Source of the DNA: Anabaena sp051781005
GTDB taxonomy: Bacteria; Cyanobacteriota; Cyanobacteriia; Cyanobacteriales; Nostocaceae
Reading direction: 5' to 3'
Assembly: GCF_051781005.1 (NCBI RefSeq)
Contig: NZ_JBPWOA010000032.1
Coordinates: forward strand, 124,001-188,000
Length of the DNA: 64,000 nucleotides
Shown here: in pieces, positions 16,354 through 26,294 of the stretch
Numbering within the stretch: the stretch's first letter is position 1
Layout of the letters: each line of letters begins with the position of its first letter
Position numbers and translations under genes: made by a program
The notes under the pieces: model-generated
What the model was told of the DNA's origin: nothing
What the model saw: only the letters and a program-made list of their open reading frames with translations
The model's database searches: none

Positions 16354-17172
16354 ATGGTAGCCTACAACCAAGAAATTGATGCTCAACAATGGGTAAAAAC
16401 CCGTTCTTCCCTAGACTCTAACGAATCTACTTTCCTTGTTTGGACAGGTAAAATATATAGCTTTGTCCCTGGCGAAAAGCGGCAACTATTATTTAAAATC
16501 ATCGGCATGAGCGTAAGTCGCTGTATTCTCACTGCTGAAGGACGCTGGGATTTTACCTCCAGAGAACTAACTTATTATCTCCACCCAGAGACAGATGAAA
16601 TTTTACACAAATGGGAAAACCCTTGGACAGGAGAAACAGTATCAGTGATGCACGTTGCTAACAGTCCCGTACAAGGCAAGTTTAAAGGCAAACTTCCCGT
16701 CCAAGTAGAAGCAGAAAATACCACCTTTATCTTTGACCTCTTTCCCCATTATCCCAACCCCCTAGCAGAAGATCCTCAGTTTACCGAATACTGTCCATCA
16801 CCAATTTATCAAGCCGCAGAATTGTTTAAAATCACAGTTCCCAGTGCAGACTTAGTTAACTCAGAATTAACTTCCGTCACCGAACTAAAACTCAGTTGGG
16901 ATAGAATCGGTCAATGGTTGCCTTGGATGAAAATGGGTACACGCCCTGGTTATCTCATCTACAGTGCTACTGGCAGCAAAGTAGGCGGTTTTACAGAGTT
17001 ACCACCACTACTGCAAGAAGAAATCAACACCCGCGTTCCTTTATACAAGCAAGCACCTAAAGCCTTCTTAGAAGGTGAAGATATGACCTCTTGGTTATAT
17101 TTTCAAAAGCATTTTCCCGCTTACTTAGCCGGAGAAACCTTTCCCAGACCAACACCAGAAGAAAATTTGTAA
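16354..17172 (+). CDS. DUF1838-like protein
   Basis: The 272-residue protein has TFLVWTGKIYSFVPGEKRQLLFKIIGMSVSRC, LTYYLHPETDEILHKWENPWTGETVSVMHVANSPVQ and LPWMKMGTRPGYLIYSATGSKV, which I recognise as the DUF1838 family of uncharacterised proteins. No signal peptide or membrane segment is evident. It follows the VOC gene closely, suggesting a shared pathway. Function unknown. Confidence 0.75.
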   Translation: MVAYNQEIDAQQWVKTRSSLDSNESTFLVWTGKIYSFVPGEKRQLLFKIIGMSVSRCILTAEGRWDFTSRELTYYLHPETDEILHKWENPWTGETVSVMHVANSPVQGKFKGKLPVQVEAENTTFIFDLFPHYPNPLAEDPQFTEYCPSPIYQAAELFKITVPSADLVNSELTSVTELKLSWDRIGQWLPWMKMGTRPGYLIYSATGSKVGGFTELPPLLQEEINTRVPLYKQAPKAFLEGEDMTSWLYFQKHFPAYLAGETFPRPTPEENL

Positions 17173-17184
17173 TTCGTAATTATA

Positions 17185-17303
17185 CTGCAAACGGGTGAAA
17201 TCTGGACTTATGTCATACTGAGCGTAACATAGTGCAGCGAAGTATCTCGGAGATTCTTACGCGAACACTTCTTTCAGAATGACACTTTTAACCCGTTTTT
17301 AAT
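17185..17303. repeat. Palindromic element with AAACGGGT / ACCCGTTT ends
   Basis: AAACGGGTGAAA near 17190 pairs with TTTTAACCCGTTT near 17300; inside, GTCATACTGAGCG and TTTCAGAATGAC also pair in part. A miniature non-coding element between the DUF1838 gene and the CRISPR leader. Confidence 0.5.
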
Positions 17304-17319
17304 ATACAATTCCGTAAAG

Positions 17320-17608
17320 GTTTTAGAGTTTTCAAATGGATGGCTTATTTACGCCATTATGTACTAATTTTTTGCCCCAAATGCGCGGATGGGTAGGTGT
17401 AAAATTTGAGGTAATCAAAAAAATGCCTGAATCTCTCTCTATACAAGGATTAGAAGCTATTTCTGTTGGACAACCATCCGCGCACCTTACACAGACTGGG
17501 TTTGAGCGATTTTTCCCCTTGACGCAATTCCTGAAATGGACTATCATTAGGCCATCCGCGCAATTGAACCTTGAAAACTACATATATATAGGCTTTCAGC
17601 CTCCCGCT
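17320..17608 (+). promoter_or_regulatory. CRISPR leader region
   Basis: This is AT-rich non-coding DNA directly before the first repeat. It contains CCATCCGCGCA twice (17474-17484 and 17552-17562) and its complement TGCGCGGATGG once (17382-17392). It lies at the end away from the degenerate last repeat, so it should hold the array promoter and the integration signals. Confidence 0.65.
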
Positions 17609-18883
17609 ATTGCAATTTCACATAATCCCTATTAGGGATTGAAACATCCAAAGAGCAAGCTAGGTGGCTTGCTGATGCAAATTGCAATTTCACATAATCC
17701 CTATTAGGGATTGAAACTTATCTGATATCAAAGCATCCCAAGCTTATCGAACATTGCAATTTCACATAATCCCTATTAGGGATTGAAACATTATTACTGG
17801 ATGCCCTTCACCATAAATAATTTGATTTGATTGCAATTTCACATAATCCCTATTAGGGATTGAAACGCCACTACCTCCAGAAGTAATTGTAAATTCAGCT
17901 TCCTCTGATTGCAATTTCACATAATCCCTATTAGGGATTGAAACAATATTGTACGCCCTGCATTAGAAATATTCACCCCTGATTGCAATTTCACATAATC
18001 CCTATTAGGGATTGAAACGCTCTTGATGCTGGTAACACCGGATTAGCTACTGATTGCAATTTCACATAATCCCTATTAGGGATTGAAACCAAGCTTTTTA
18101 GCACGCCCTTCTGTGTATTGATTATTGCAATTTCACATAATCCCTATTAGGGATTGAAACGGTCAACGATTCCAGGCTTGATTATTTGTGAGATTGCAAT
18201 TTCACATAATCCCTATTAGGGATTGAAACTGCGAAGGACAGCAACCCATTCTACAACAATCCTTTATTGCAATTTCACATAATCCCTATTAGGGATTGAA
18301 ACATATCTATCTGTACCAACAATAGAAATCTGTACCATTTATTGCAATTTCACATAATCCCTATTAGGGATTGAAACTTTGAATATACTTAATATAGCTG
18401 ATTGCCTGTACAAATTGCAATTTCACATAATCCCTATTAGGGATTGAAACAACCTATCTTTATGTATATATTTATTTAATGAAATTGCAATTTCACATAA
18501 TCCCTATTAGGGATTGAAACAGGTCTATGCCGGAAATACCTTATGGGTGGGGACGATTGCAATTTCACATAATCCCTATTAGGGATTGAAACAAAAAGCT
18601 GTTGACGATGTTAGGGATGGCTACAGAAATTGCAATTTCACATAATCCCTATTAGGGATTGAAACCATTCTTTGGTGATATTATTTCTGGGTCTAAATCT
18701 ATTGCAATTTCACATAATCCCTATTAGGGATTGAAACAATCAAGCTATTGAGTTACTATTTGAAGATCGGCGGAATTGCAATTTCACATAATCCCTATTA
18801 GGGATTGAAACTACACAATTAGTGTTGACAGGCTTTTTTATTTTTGATTGCAATTTCACATAATCCCTAATAGGGATTGGAAG
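17609..18883 (+). CRISPR. CRISPR array, 18 repeats of 37 bp, 17 spacers
   Basis: The 37-bp repeat begins ATTGCAATTTCACAT and ends GGGATTGAAAC; the core AATCCCTA-T-TAGGGATT is a perfect 8-bp stem. Repeats start at 17609, 17681, 17753, 17830, 17908, 17982, 18053, 18124, 18193, 18266, 18341, 18414, 18484, 18556, 18629, 18701, 18775 and 18847. Spacers are 32-41 bp, mostly 34-37. The last repeat is degenerate (CTAATAGGGATTGGAAG), which marks the old, distal end and means the leader is on the left and transcription is rightward, giving an ATTGAAAC crRNA handle. This repeat type is common with type I-D, I-B and III systems. No cas gene is in the window, so the effector must be elsewhere. Confidence 0.97.
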
Positions 18884-19247
18884 CAAGTTGCTCACCTGAT
18901 TCAAGCGCTTGAATTTCTCGTTGCCATACTCTGTATGGGAATGAATTCTGCCTTCCTTTAGTCAAAGCTTTAGGCAGAGCCTTTGGATAGCATTCCCAGT
19001 CAGAGACTGGGAACGAGATAAAAGATATGGTAGGCATGACAATGCGATAATGGTTTGGGATTAATTTCAGTCAGAGACTGGGAACGAGATAAAAGATATG
19101 GTAGGGATGTGAGTTTAAGATAAAAACAAAACTTATTTGTAAAAATATATAAAAAGTAATACGAAATTACTATTTATGCTCAAACACACATTTCTAGACT
19201 AAACCGTTTAGTTTAAAAATAATAATTAGCCCTTCCTACCAAGCAAC
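18884..19247. other. Post-array intergenic region with a 38-bp direct repeat
   Basis: Positions 18997-19034 and 19068-19105 are the same 38 bases, beginning CAGTCAGAGACTGGGAACGA and ending with AAGATATGGTAGG, separated by 33 bases. CCCAGTCAGAGACTGGG forms a hairpin at the first copy. Only two units exist and they are unlike the CRISPR repeat. No gene is visible. Confidence 0.6.
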
Positions 19248-19670
19248 TTAAAACTTCCGCATATTATGAATAACCGGGTCAAAACCTCTAGCAAAGCGTG
19301 TGCTGTCGTCATAACAAGCACCCGTTAAATTTGCACCGTATAACTTAGTATAGTGCAGTGTCGCACCCCGGAGATTGGCCTCACACAGATTCACACCACA
19401 CAAATTAGCCCTAGTCAGATTAGCCTTAGCCAAATTAGCCCTACTCAAATCTGCTCCCCACAATTTAGCTTTAGCAAGGTTAGCTTCACTTAAATCTGCT
19501 CCCCACAAATTGATTCCAGGTAAATAGGCATCAATCAACTTAACTCTATTTAACTGAGCAGATGGGAAATATCTCTCTCCTGCGACATAGCGTCGTTTAA
19601 GATCCTCAGCATCCATATGTATTCCAATAGCTTTCGCCACAAAAGTAATTTCTATTTCTGACTTAGCCAT
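19248..19670 (-). CDS. Pentapeptide-repeat protein
   Basis: The 140-residue protein has about 12 consecutive pentapeptides of A(D/N)LxX type: GADLSEANLAKAKLWGADLS, ANLAKANLTRANLCGVNL, EANLRGATLHYTKLYGANL. These build a right-handed quadrilateral beta helix. An N-terminal segment of about 45 residues (MAKSEIEITFVAKAIGIHMD) precedes it. Such proteins are very common in cyanobacteria and mostly of unknown role. It lies just beyond the CRISPR array, with no evident link. Confidence 0.9.
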   Translation of the reverse strand: MAKSEIEITFVAKAIGIHMDAEDLKRRYVAGERYFPSAQLNRVKLIDAYLPGINLWGADLSEANLAKAKLWGADLSRANLAKANLTRANLCGVNLCEANLRGATLHYTKLYGANLTGACYDDSTRFARGFDPVIHNMRKF

Positions 19671-20719
19671 AAAAATAGCCAGTCTCTATTATCTCTAGCA
19701 CAGCACAGCAGAAATAAAGCTACCATACCCAATCAACAAAAAAGGTTCAAAAACTAATTAAACCGATTTGACTAACTAAACCCTGTATTTTCCTATCTTT
19801 ACCAGTGCTAACGAAAACCAACAAATTGATACCAGAAAAATAATGACTACTTCTTTATACACGAAAAAGCGCCTGAGTCCTTTTTGCTTACTCAAGCGCT
19901 CCCCCGTATAACTTTATACCATATCACTGTGTAATGCAACATTTGGAATCCGCAACATTGCTATTAGGGGAAGCACTGCCAGGATAACCTGTAACAAACA
20001 TAAGGTGAAGTGGTATCACTCCTTGCATTCATTAAGAATATCTCTTTTAAAACCAAATAGCTAGTGTGGAGAGTGACACTTTATTAACTGACACGAGTTA
20101 AAAATGACTCAATCGTCATGGTAGCTAACAAGACAAAGCCAAACAGTAAACATTTTTGAGATGTAGTATAAAAAATTTAGAACTTTTAATAAATCAGTCA
20201 AATATTACCCAATCAAACCATGAAGTGACGAAATCCAATTTGTAGCCTGATTTACTTAAATTTGCAAGTTACTAAGTCCGCCAAGTATTAGCATAGAATC
20301 TCCTTAGATATTCACATTTAGCTTCTTTAGACAGCCAGAAATCACAATCTCTACCAAGACTGAATGTATCTTTTATCCACCCAAACTCTAAAAATTTTCC
20401 TTTTGGAGCGCTTGTGCCTATTTGCTCAACATCATGATGAAACTAGAGTTAGTATAGCTACAAATCATAGGCATAAAAAAGCTACACATTGCCTTTTAGC
20501 ACTAAATACTGAACCACAGCATCATCAAATCTCAGTTAATACCAGAACTTAGGCAATTGGCTTGCTTTGTAGGGTGCATCAGATGTCAAATATTTGTTGA
20601 TATACTCAAAACTGCGAGAAACTTTACTTTTTTATAATACAAAGACCAAATTCTCAGCCTCCATTGCGGAGAGAGGTTCCATCCTAAATACTCAAGATTT
20701 CTCTAATTAACCGTAAGTT
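19671..20719. other. Long intergenic region (about 1 kb)
   Basis: I see no credible gene. AGCGCCTGAGT at 19868 and ACTCAAGCGCT ending at 19900 form an 11-bp stem, a possible terminator or small RNA end. A fragment of the AGGACTTACGCA miniature family lies at 20543-20605. A 62-codon open frame near 20364 has low-complexity, repeat-like composition and no ribosome binding site, so I do not call it. An unrecognised non-coding RNA is possible. Confidence 0.45.
20543..20605. repeat. Fragment of the AGGACTTACGCA-type element
   Basis: AGAACTTAGGCAATTGGCTT and GCTTTGTAGGGTGCATCAGA correspond to one end of the elements at 12271-12440 and 27024-27170; the other end is missing here. Confidence 0.6.
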
Positions 20720-22294
20720 TTAAGAAGGAGGAGTAAGAATATTTGCTCCAAATCCTCCACCACCAGGAGTTTCAATCACAAAAATATCCCCAGGTTGCAT
20801 TTCTACAGTTGCTGTACTGCCTAAATCTTCTTCAGTTCCATTTTGACGTTGTACCCAGTTGCGTCCTATTTGTCCAGCTTCTCCACCATTTAATCCAAAG
20901 GGAGGAACCAAGCGATGACTAGAGAGAATATTAGCCGTCATAGGTTCTAAAAATTTAATACGACGGATCACCCCATCACCCCCCGAATATTTTCCTTTCC
21001 CTCCACTATGGGGACGCAGACTAAAGCTTTCTACTTGTACAGGATAGCGAGTTTCTAAAACTTCAGGATCTGTCAAGCGAGAGTTAGTCATGTGGGTATG
21101 AACTGCATCAGTACCATCAAAATTAGCTCCTGCTCCAGAACCACCGCAAATAGTTTCATAATATTGATATTTTTGATTACCAAAAGTAAAATTATTCATT
21201 GTCCCTTGGGAAGCAGCCATCACACCCAAAGCACCATATAAAGCATCAACAATAGTTTGAGAAGTTTCTACATTACCTGCTACTACCGCTGCTGGATAAA
21301 TCGGGTTCAACATACAACCTTCAGGAATAATAATTTCTAATGGTTTGAGACAACCAGCATTCAGGGGAATATTATCATCAACTAAAGTCCGAAAAACATA
21401 TAAAACTGCTGCCTGAGTAACAGCCTTGGGAGCATTGAAGTTACTATTTAATTGTGCAGATGTGCCAGTAAAATCAATCTTAGCACTACGATTTTCTCTG
21501 TCAATTATCACTTTAACTTGAATTTTAGATCCGCTATCCATTTCATAAATAAATGAGCCATTTTGGAGAACATCAATTGCTCGTCTGACTGATTCTTCAG
21601 CATTATCTTGAACAAACTGCATATAAGCTTTAACTGTTTCTAGTCCATATTGTTTGACCATTTTGCCAAGTTCTTGTACTCCCCTTTCATTAGCAGCAAT
21701 TTGTGCTTTAAAATCGGCAATATTTTGGTCAGGATTACGGCTAGGATAAGGATGATTTAAGAGGAAATTTCTTACTGCTGTTTCTTGAAAATCCCCCTGT
21801 GCAACCAAGAGAAAATTATCAAAAATAATTCCTTCTTCTGCCACTGTGGTACTGTGAGGCGGCATAGAACCGGGAGTAATACCACCTATATCAGCTTGGT
21901 GTCCACGGGAAGCAACGAAAAATAGGGGACTGGGAATATTTTTGCTCCTCTCCAAAAAAACGGGGGTAATAGCTGTGACATCAGGTAAATGAGTTCCACC
22001 GTTATAGGGGTTATTTGATAAATAGATATTTCCCGGTTTGATTGTATCCCCTTGATCATTAATTAAACAGCGAACACTTTCACTCATTGAGCCTAAATGT
22101 ACGGGAATATGGGGAGCATTCGCAACTAATAAACCAGAAGCATCAAAAATAGCACAGGAAAAATCTAGCCGTTCTTTAATATTGACTGATGTCGCTGTGT
22201 TTTGCAGAACAATTCCCATTTGTTCAGCGATAAATTGATAGAGATTTTTGAATATTTCTAAACGTACAGGATCAGGTTGAGACGTTGTGTACAT
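20720..22294 (-). CDS. hyuB: Hydantoinase B/oxoprolinase family protein
   Basis: The 524-residue protein has the HyuB/5-oxoprolinase C-subunit pattern: DPVRLEIFKNLYQFIAEQMG, IKERLDFSCAIFDASGLLVANAPHIPVHLGSM, LSNNPYNGGTHLPDVTAITPVF and SRGHQADIGGITPGSMPP, with ETPGGGGFGAN at the end. With HyuA it would hydrolyse 5-oxoproline or a hydantoin in an ATP-dependent reaction. HyuA is on the same strand upstream, but a Uma2-family gene stands between them. Substrate cannot be told from sequence. Confidence 0.9.
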   Translation of the reverse strand: MYTTSQPDPVRLEIFKNLYQFIAEQMGIVLQNTATSVNIKERLDFSCAIFDASGLLVANAPHIPVHLGSMSESVRCLINDQGDTIKPGNIYLSNNPYNGGTHLPDVTAITPVFLERSKNIPSPLFFVASRGHQADIGGITPGSMPPHSTTVAEEGIIFDNFLLVAQGDFQETAVRNFLLNHPYPSRNPDQNIADFKAQIAANERGVQELGKMVKQYGLETVKAYMQFVQDNAEESVRRAIDVLQNGSFIYEMDSGSKIQVKVIIDRENRSAKIDFTGTSAQLNSNFNAPKAVTQAAVLYVFRTLVDDNIPLNAGCLKPLEIIIPEGCMLNPIYPAAVVAGNVETSQTIVDALYGALGVMAASQGTMNNFTFGNQKYQYYETICGGSGAGANFDGTDAVHTHMTNSRLTDPEVLETRYPVQVESFSLRPHSGGKGKYSGGDGVIRRIKFLEPMTANILSSHRLVPPFGLNGGEAGQIGRNWVQRQNGTEEDLGSTATVEMQPGDIFVIETPGGGGFGANILTPPS

Positions 22295-22387
22295 TTTTTG
22301 TACCTAAACCTAAAATAATTAACTTCAACATGAACTGTGTAGGTTGTGTTGAGTAGTAAAAACCAACCTACACTTTCAGTTATTTTT

Positions 22388-23089
22388 TTAAATGGTATCT
22401 GGGTCAATATTTAATTCTCGCAATTTTGCTGCTAAACGTTCTGCTCTTTGAGTTTCACGTTCTGCTCTTTGAGTTTCATTCTCTGCGGTTTCTTCAGGTG
22501 TAGGTACTAAATTTCCTTCTGGTGTGAAATAACGTAATAAACTCTGATGAATTCCTAAATATAAACCTAATTGTTCACTCCATAAATGTCCTTTTTCGTT
22601 AGCTTTTACGGGTTGATATTTTCCATTTATTAACTGAAAACCTACAAATTCTAATGTATAGGGGTCAAACCAAAAGTATTCCGGTGTGCGGAAAGTTTCT
22701 TGATAAAGTTCTTTTTTAGATTCCCTATCAGTCTTGGCTGTTGTTGGTGAGAGAATTTCGACAATTACATGAGGATATTTACCATTTTCTTCCCACACTA
22801 CCCAACTTTTACGAGTTTTGCGTTCAGTTCCTAAGACTACAAAAAAATCAGGCCCACGAAAATTTTCTGTTTTTTTCTGGTTAGGACTATAGTAAATACT
22901 CAGATTTCCTGCTGCATAGAAATCATTTCTTTCTTTCCACAACCATTTAAGACATTTTATTAAGAGCATAATTTGCTCTAGATGTAGTTCTGTTTCCACG
23001 GGAGGTTCATCACTATATAAATCGCTAGGAGGGAAAATTACATCTGGGAAGATGTTTTGTTCAGATACTATTTCTTGAGTAATCATCAT
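22388..23089 (-). CDS. Uma2-family (DUF820) putative endonuclease
   Basis: The 233-residue protein contains FFVVLGTERKTRKSWVVWEENGKYPHVIVEILSPTTAKTDRESKKELYQETFRTPEYFWFDPYTLEFVGF, in pieces the Uma2 core with Glu in VEILSP and Lys in KKELY. The C-terminus has the repeated heptad ETQRAER, a coiled-coil tail often seen in the cyanobacterial members. It lies between hyuA and hyuB on the same strand, where it looks inserted into a metabolic pair. Confidence 0.88.
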   Translation of the reverse strand: MMITQEIVSEQNIFPDVIFPPSDLYSDEPPVETELHLEQIMLLIKCLKWLWKERNDFYAAGNLSIYYSPNQKKTENFRGPDFFVVLGTERKTRKSWVVWEENGKYPHVIVEILSPTTAKTDRESKKELYQETFRTPEYFWFDPYTLEFVGFQLINGKYQPVKANEKGHLWSEQLGLYLGIHQSLLRYFTPEGNLVPTPEETAENETQRAERETQRAERLAAKLRELNIDPDTI

Positions 23090-23149
23090 AATATGATACC
23101 AAGTGTTATTTGTTTATTTTAGCATTAATTACAGTCAGTACAAATATAA

Positions 23150-25246
23150 CTAAACAAGACTATGTAAAATTAAATGATTACGTTCATTTAATGTCGCTTG
23201 CCAGTTAGGTTCAATGACAATTGTGCTGATTTTTTCGACAATGATTGCAGTACCATTTATACAATCTCCTGGTTGTAAATCTTCCCGACGATAAACTGGC
23301 GTATCATGCCATTTTTCATCAGTAAACATCTGGACTATTTTCATGGGTTGTGGAAGTTCCTCTGCAAGGCGTTTACGAATAATTAATGGTTCTTCAGGAG
23401 TATCTATTTTTTGTATTACTTCTACTGAAATAGATTCTATAATTAAGGTTTTTTCTGTTTGAATGAACCCATAACGAGATTTATGTTCAATTTCAAACTT
23501 TCGTTGCATTTCTGCCACATCTGAGGTAAAATTAACGTTTAAAATAGAGTTAGTTGCCTCATATTTTAAATTAACTTTTTTAACTACTTCTTCTAAATTA
23601 TTTTCTTCCTGATTTAATTCACTTCTAGCTTGGGTTTCTAAAAATGCCATTAACTGCTGTAATTGAGGAATTAATGTTTGATGTAAAGGTTGTTCTACTC
23701 CTGTAACTCTGGTTGCTCTCACATCGGCTAAACCCATTCCATAAGCAGAGAGAACTCCAGCAAAAGGGTGAAGAAATATCTTTTTGATCCCTAAAGTATC
23801 GGCAATTAAACAAGCAACTTGTCCTCCTGCTCCACCAAAACAACAAAGCACATATTGACTAACATCATAGCCACGTTGGAGGCTGATTTTTTTAATAGCA
23901 TTGGCCATATTCTCAACAGCAATTGCAATAAAGCCAGATGCTACTTGTTCAGGAGTTCGATAGTTTCCTGTGACAGATGTAATATTTTCTGCTAGTTGAA
24001 TAAATTTCTGAATGACAATTTCTTGATCTAGGGGTAATTTACCTTCATTACCAAAAACTGCGGGAAAATATTGAGGCTGAATTTTTCCTAAAATGACGTT
24101 AGCATCTGTAACTGTTAATTGTCCACCACGTCGATAACAAGCAGGCCCTGGATTTGAACCAGCAGATTCTGGACCAACACGATAACTAGAACCATCAAAA
24201 AATAAAATTGACCCACCACCGGCAGCAATGGTGTTAATTGCTAAGACGGGAACTTGCATCCGCGCACCTGCAATTTCTGAATCTAATTGTCTTTCGTATT
24301 CCCCTTTAAAATGAGCAACATCTGTACTTGTTCCTCCCATATCAAAGGTAATAACTAAATTAAAACCTGCTCTTTTGCTAGTTTGTACTGCACCGACAAT
24401 ACCACCAGCAGGACCACTTAGAATGCTATCTTTCCCTTGAAATTTTTCTGCATTGGTTAACCCTCCATCAGATTTCATAAACATTAATCTGACATTGGGT
24501 AAGTGACTAGCCACTTGGTTAACATAGCGACGGAGAATAGGTGTTAAATAGGCATCTACTACTGTTGTATCTCCTCGACTTACGAGTTTCATTAACGGAC
24601 TAACTTGATGAGATACAGAAATTTGTGTAAATCCGATTTCTTGGGCAACTTGTGCTATTTGTTGTTCATGGTGGGGATAGCGATCGCTGTGCATGAGTAC
24701 AATGGCACAACTCTTAATTCCTGTACTATAAACTGCCTGTAAATCAATTTTAACTTGCTCAATATTTACAGAAGTTAATTCATTGCCTTTTGCATCATAT
24801 CGTTCATTTACTTCAATTACTTGTTCATAAAGCATTGTTGGTAAAATGATATTTCGAGCAAAGATATTAGGACGATTTTGGTAGCCAATTCTCAGCGCAT
24901 CTTTAAAGCCTTTAGTAATAATTAAGACAACTCTGTCTCCATGCCTTTCTAACAGCGCATTGGTAGCTACAGTTGTCCCCATTTTAACTACTTCTATTGT
25001 TTGATCAGGAATGGGTTCATTAGCAGATAGTCCGATAATATCCCGAATTCCTTGGATTACTGCATCTTGATATTGTTCAGGATTTTCTGACAGTAATTTA
25101 TAGACTATCACCCATTGATGCTTGGGCAGAGGGACAATTAAAAAATGTTCGGTATTTTTTGAGAGTCTGTCTATGATTGTCTGGTTATTGGTAATAGCAA
25201 CAATATCTGTAAATGTCCCACCTCTATCTGCAAAAAATTTTAGCAT
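23150..25246 (-). CDS. hyuA: Hydantoinase A/oxoprolinase family protein
   Basis: The 698-residue protein begins MLKFFADRGGTFTDIVAITN, the nucleotide-binding DxGGTFTD motif. Further on are MGTTVATNALLERHG, RGDTTVVDAYLTPILRRYV, SGPAGGIVGAVQTSKRAG, FDMGGTSTDVAHFKGEY and CCFGGAGGQVACLIADTLG, all hallmarks of HyuA/5-oxoprolinase. It partners with HyuB for ATP-dependent ring opening. A gene for a peptidase S66 protein lies 28 bases upstream and is probably in the same transcript, hinting at a role in peptide or glutamate-derivative turnover. Confidence 0.92.
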   Translation of the reverse strand: MLKFFADRGGTFTDIVAITNNQTIIDRLSKNTEHFLIVPLPKHQWVIVYKLLSENPEQYQDAVIQGIRDIIGLSANEPIPDQTIEVVKMGTTVATNALLERHGDRVVLIITKGFKDALRIGYQNRPNIFARNIILPTMLYEQVIEVNERYDAKGNELTSVNIEQVKIDLQAVYSTGIKSCAIVLMHSDRYPHHEQQIAQVAQEIGFTQISVSHQVSPLMKLVSRGDTTVVDAYLTPILRRYVNQVASHLPNVRLMFMKSDGGLTNAEKFQGKDSILSGPAGGIVGAVQTSKRAGFNLVITFDMGGTSTDVAHFKGEYERQLDSEIAGARMQVPVLAINTIAAGGGSILFFDGSSYRVGPESAGSNPGPACYRRGGQLTVTDANVILGKIQPQYFPAVFGNEGKLPLDQEIVIQKFIQLAENITSVTGNYRTPEQVASGFIAIAVENMANAIKKISLQRGYDVSQYVLCCFGGAGGQVACLIADTLGIKKIFLHPFAGVLSAYGMGLADVRATRVTGVEQPLHQTLIPQLQQLMAFLETQARSELNQEENNLEEVVKKVNLKYEATNSILNVNFTSDVAEMQRKFEIEHKSRYGFIQTEKTLIIESISVEVIQKIDTPEEPLIIRKRLAEELPQPMKIVQMFTDEKWHDTPVYRREDLQPGDCINGTAIIVEKISTIVIEPNWQATLNERNHLILHSLV

Positions 25247-25274
25247 TATTCAACTTCCTCAGTTGCATTATGAA

Positions 25275-26294
25275 TTAAGTTACAGCAGCTTCTAACATTT
25301 TAATTGTGCCATTATTAGTATCTATTTCTACCTCTAAACCTATAGGTACTGTAAATTTGTCTTTAATATGACCAATCATAGAACCATACCAAGCGGGAAT
25401 GCCTAAAGGTTGAATATGATGGTTTAATATTTGGATTAATGTAAATGCTGGTTCATCTCCTGATTGACAATTTGTGCATTGTCCAAAAATAAAACCAGAA
25501 ATTTGATTGAGAATACCGGCATTTTTTAATTGTGTCAGCATTCTGTCTATGCGATAAATATCTTCACCTATATCTTCCAGAAATAAAATGCTTTTATACC
25601 ATGATGGTAAATAAGGTGAACCCACCATTGCAGCTACAATTGACAAATTACCACCAATAAGCTTACCTCTAGCTTTTCCCTGTGTAATTATTTCTATTTT
25701 CCCCTCATTAGTGGGGGTGTTTTGCATGATTAATTTTTCTCTATCAAATAGGATGTTTTTAAAGTAATCAACTGTAAATTGATTCCATGTGGAAGTAGCA
25801 ACTGCGCCATGAAATGTAATTAATTGACTGCGAGCATTAATAGCTAATAATAAAGAAGTAATATCACTGTAACCTATAATTATTTTAGGATTTTTACGAA
25901 TGAGAGGATAATTCAGTAAAGGTAAAATACGATTACAACCCCAACCGCCACGCATAGCCATAATTGCTTTTACAGAATTGTCTACAAACATGGTATGAAT
26001 ATCTTGAGTGCGATCGCTATCTTTTCCGGCTAAATAGCCATAACGATCTAAAATATGTGCGCCTGTTATTACTTTCAGCCCTAACTTGGTCAAAGCTTGT
26101 TGTGCGGTTTCGATATCTTTGGGTTCGATAATACCCGCCGGGGCTATTAATCCTACGGTATCACCTATTTTTAGATGTGGTGGTTTGATGATAATGTTTG
26201 GTGCAGTCTGAATTTCGGCGATAACTGGGGCAATGTGGGTGGCTATGGTAGTTAATCCCAAGGTGGTGAGAAATTGACGACGGTTAATGCTCAT
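25275..26294 (-). CDS. ldcA: LD-carboxypeptidase (peptidase S66 family), probably exported
   Basis: The N-terminus MSINRRQFLTTLGLTTIATH looks like a twin-arginine signal (RRQFL plus hydrophobic stretch), so export is likely. The S66 family is shown by VGLIAPAGIIEP, MRGGWGCNRILPLLNY, IIGYSDITSLLLAI (candidate catalytic Ser), LEDIGEDIYRIDRMLTQL (Glu) and MIGHIKDKFTVPIG (His). These enzymes trim the terminal D-Ala from tetrapeptides in murein recycling, or detoxify peptides (MccF branch). It is the first gene of the hyu cluster. Confidence 0.87.
   Translation of the reverse strand: MSINRRQFLTTLGLTTIATHIAPVIAEIQTAPNIIIKPPHLKIGDTVGLIAPAGIIEPKDIETAQQALTKLGLKVITGAHILDRYGYLAGKDSDRTQDIHTMFVDNSVKAIMAMRGGWGCNRILPLLNYPLIRKNPKIIIGYSDITSLLLAINARSQLITFHGAVATSTWNQFTVDYFKNILFDREKLIMQNTPTNEGKIEIITQGKARGKLIGGNLSIVAAMVGSPYLPSWYKSILFLEDIGEDIYRIDRMLTQLKNAGILNQISGFIFGQCTNCQSGDEPAFTLIQILNHHIQPLGIPAWYGSMIGHIKDKFTVPIGLEVEIDTNNGTIKMLEAAVT

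Noticed and set aside
17336..17635. 99-codon frame running into the CRISPR array
   Set aside because: It lies in the leader and ends inside the first repeat; the composition follows leader motifs, so it is not a gene.
18997..19105. Possible second CRISPR array
   Set aside because: Only two identical units with one 33-base gap, unlike the main repeat, and the sequence type is a dispersed repeat.
20364..20552. 62-codon frame on the plus strand
   Set aside because: Repeat-like composition, no ribosome binding site, next to a miniature-element fragment and with no recognisable family.
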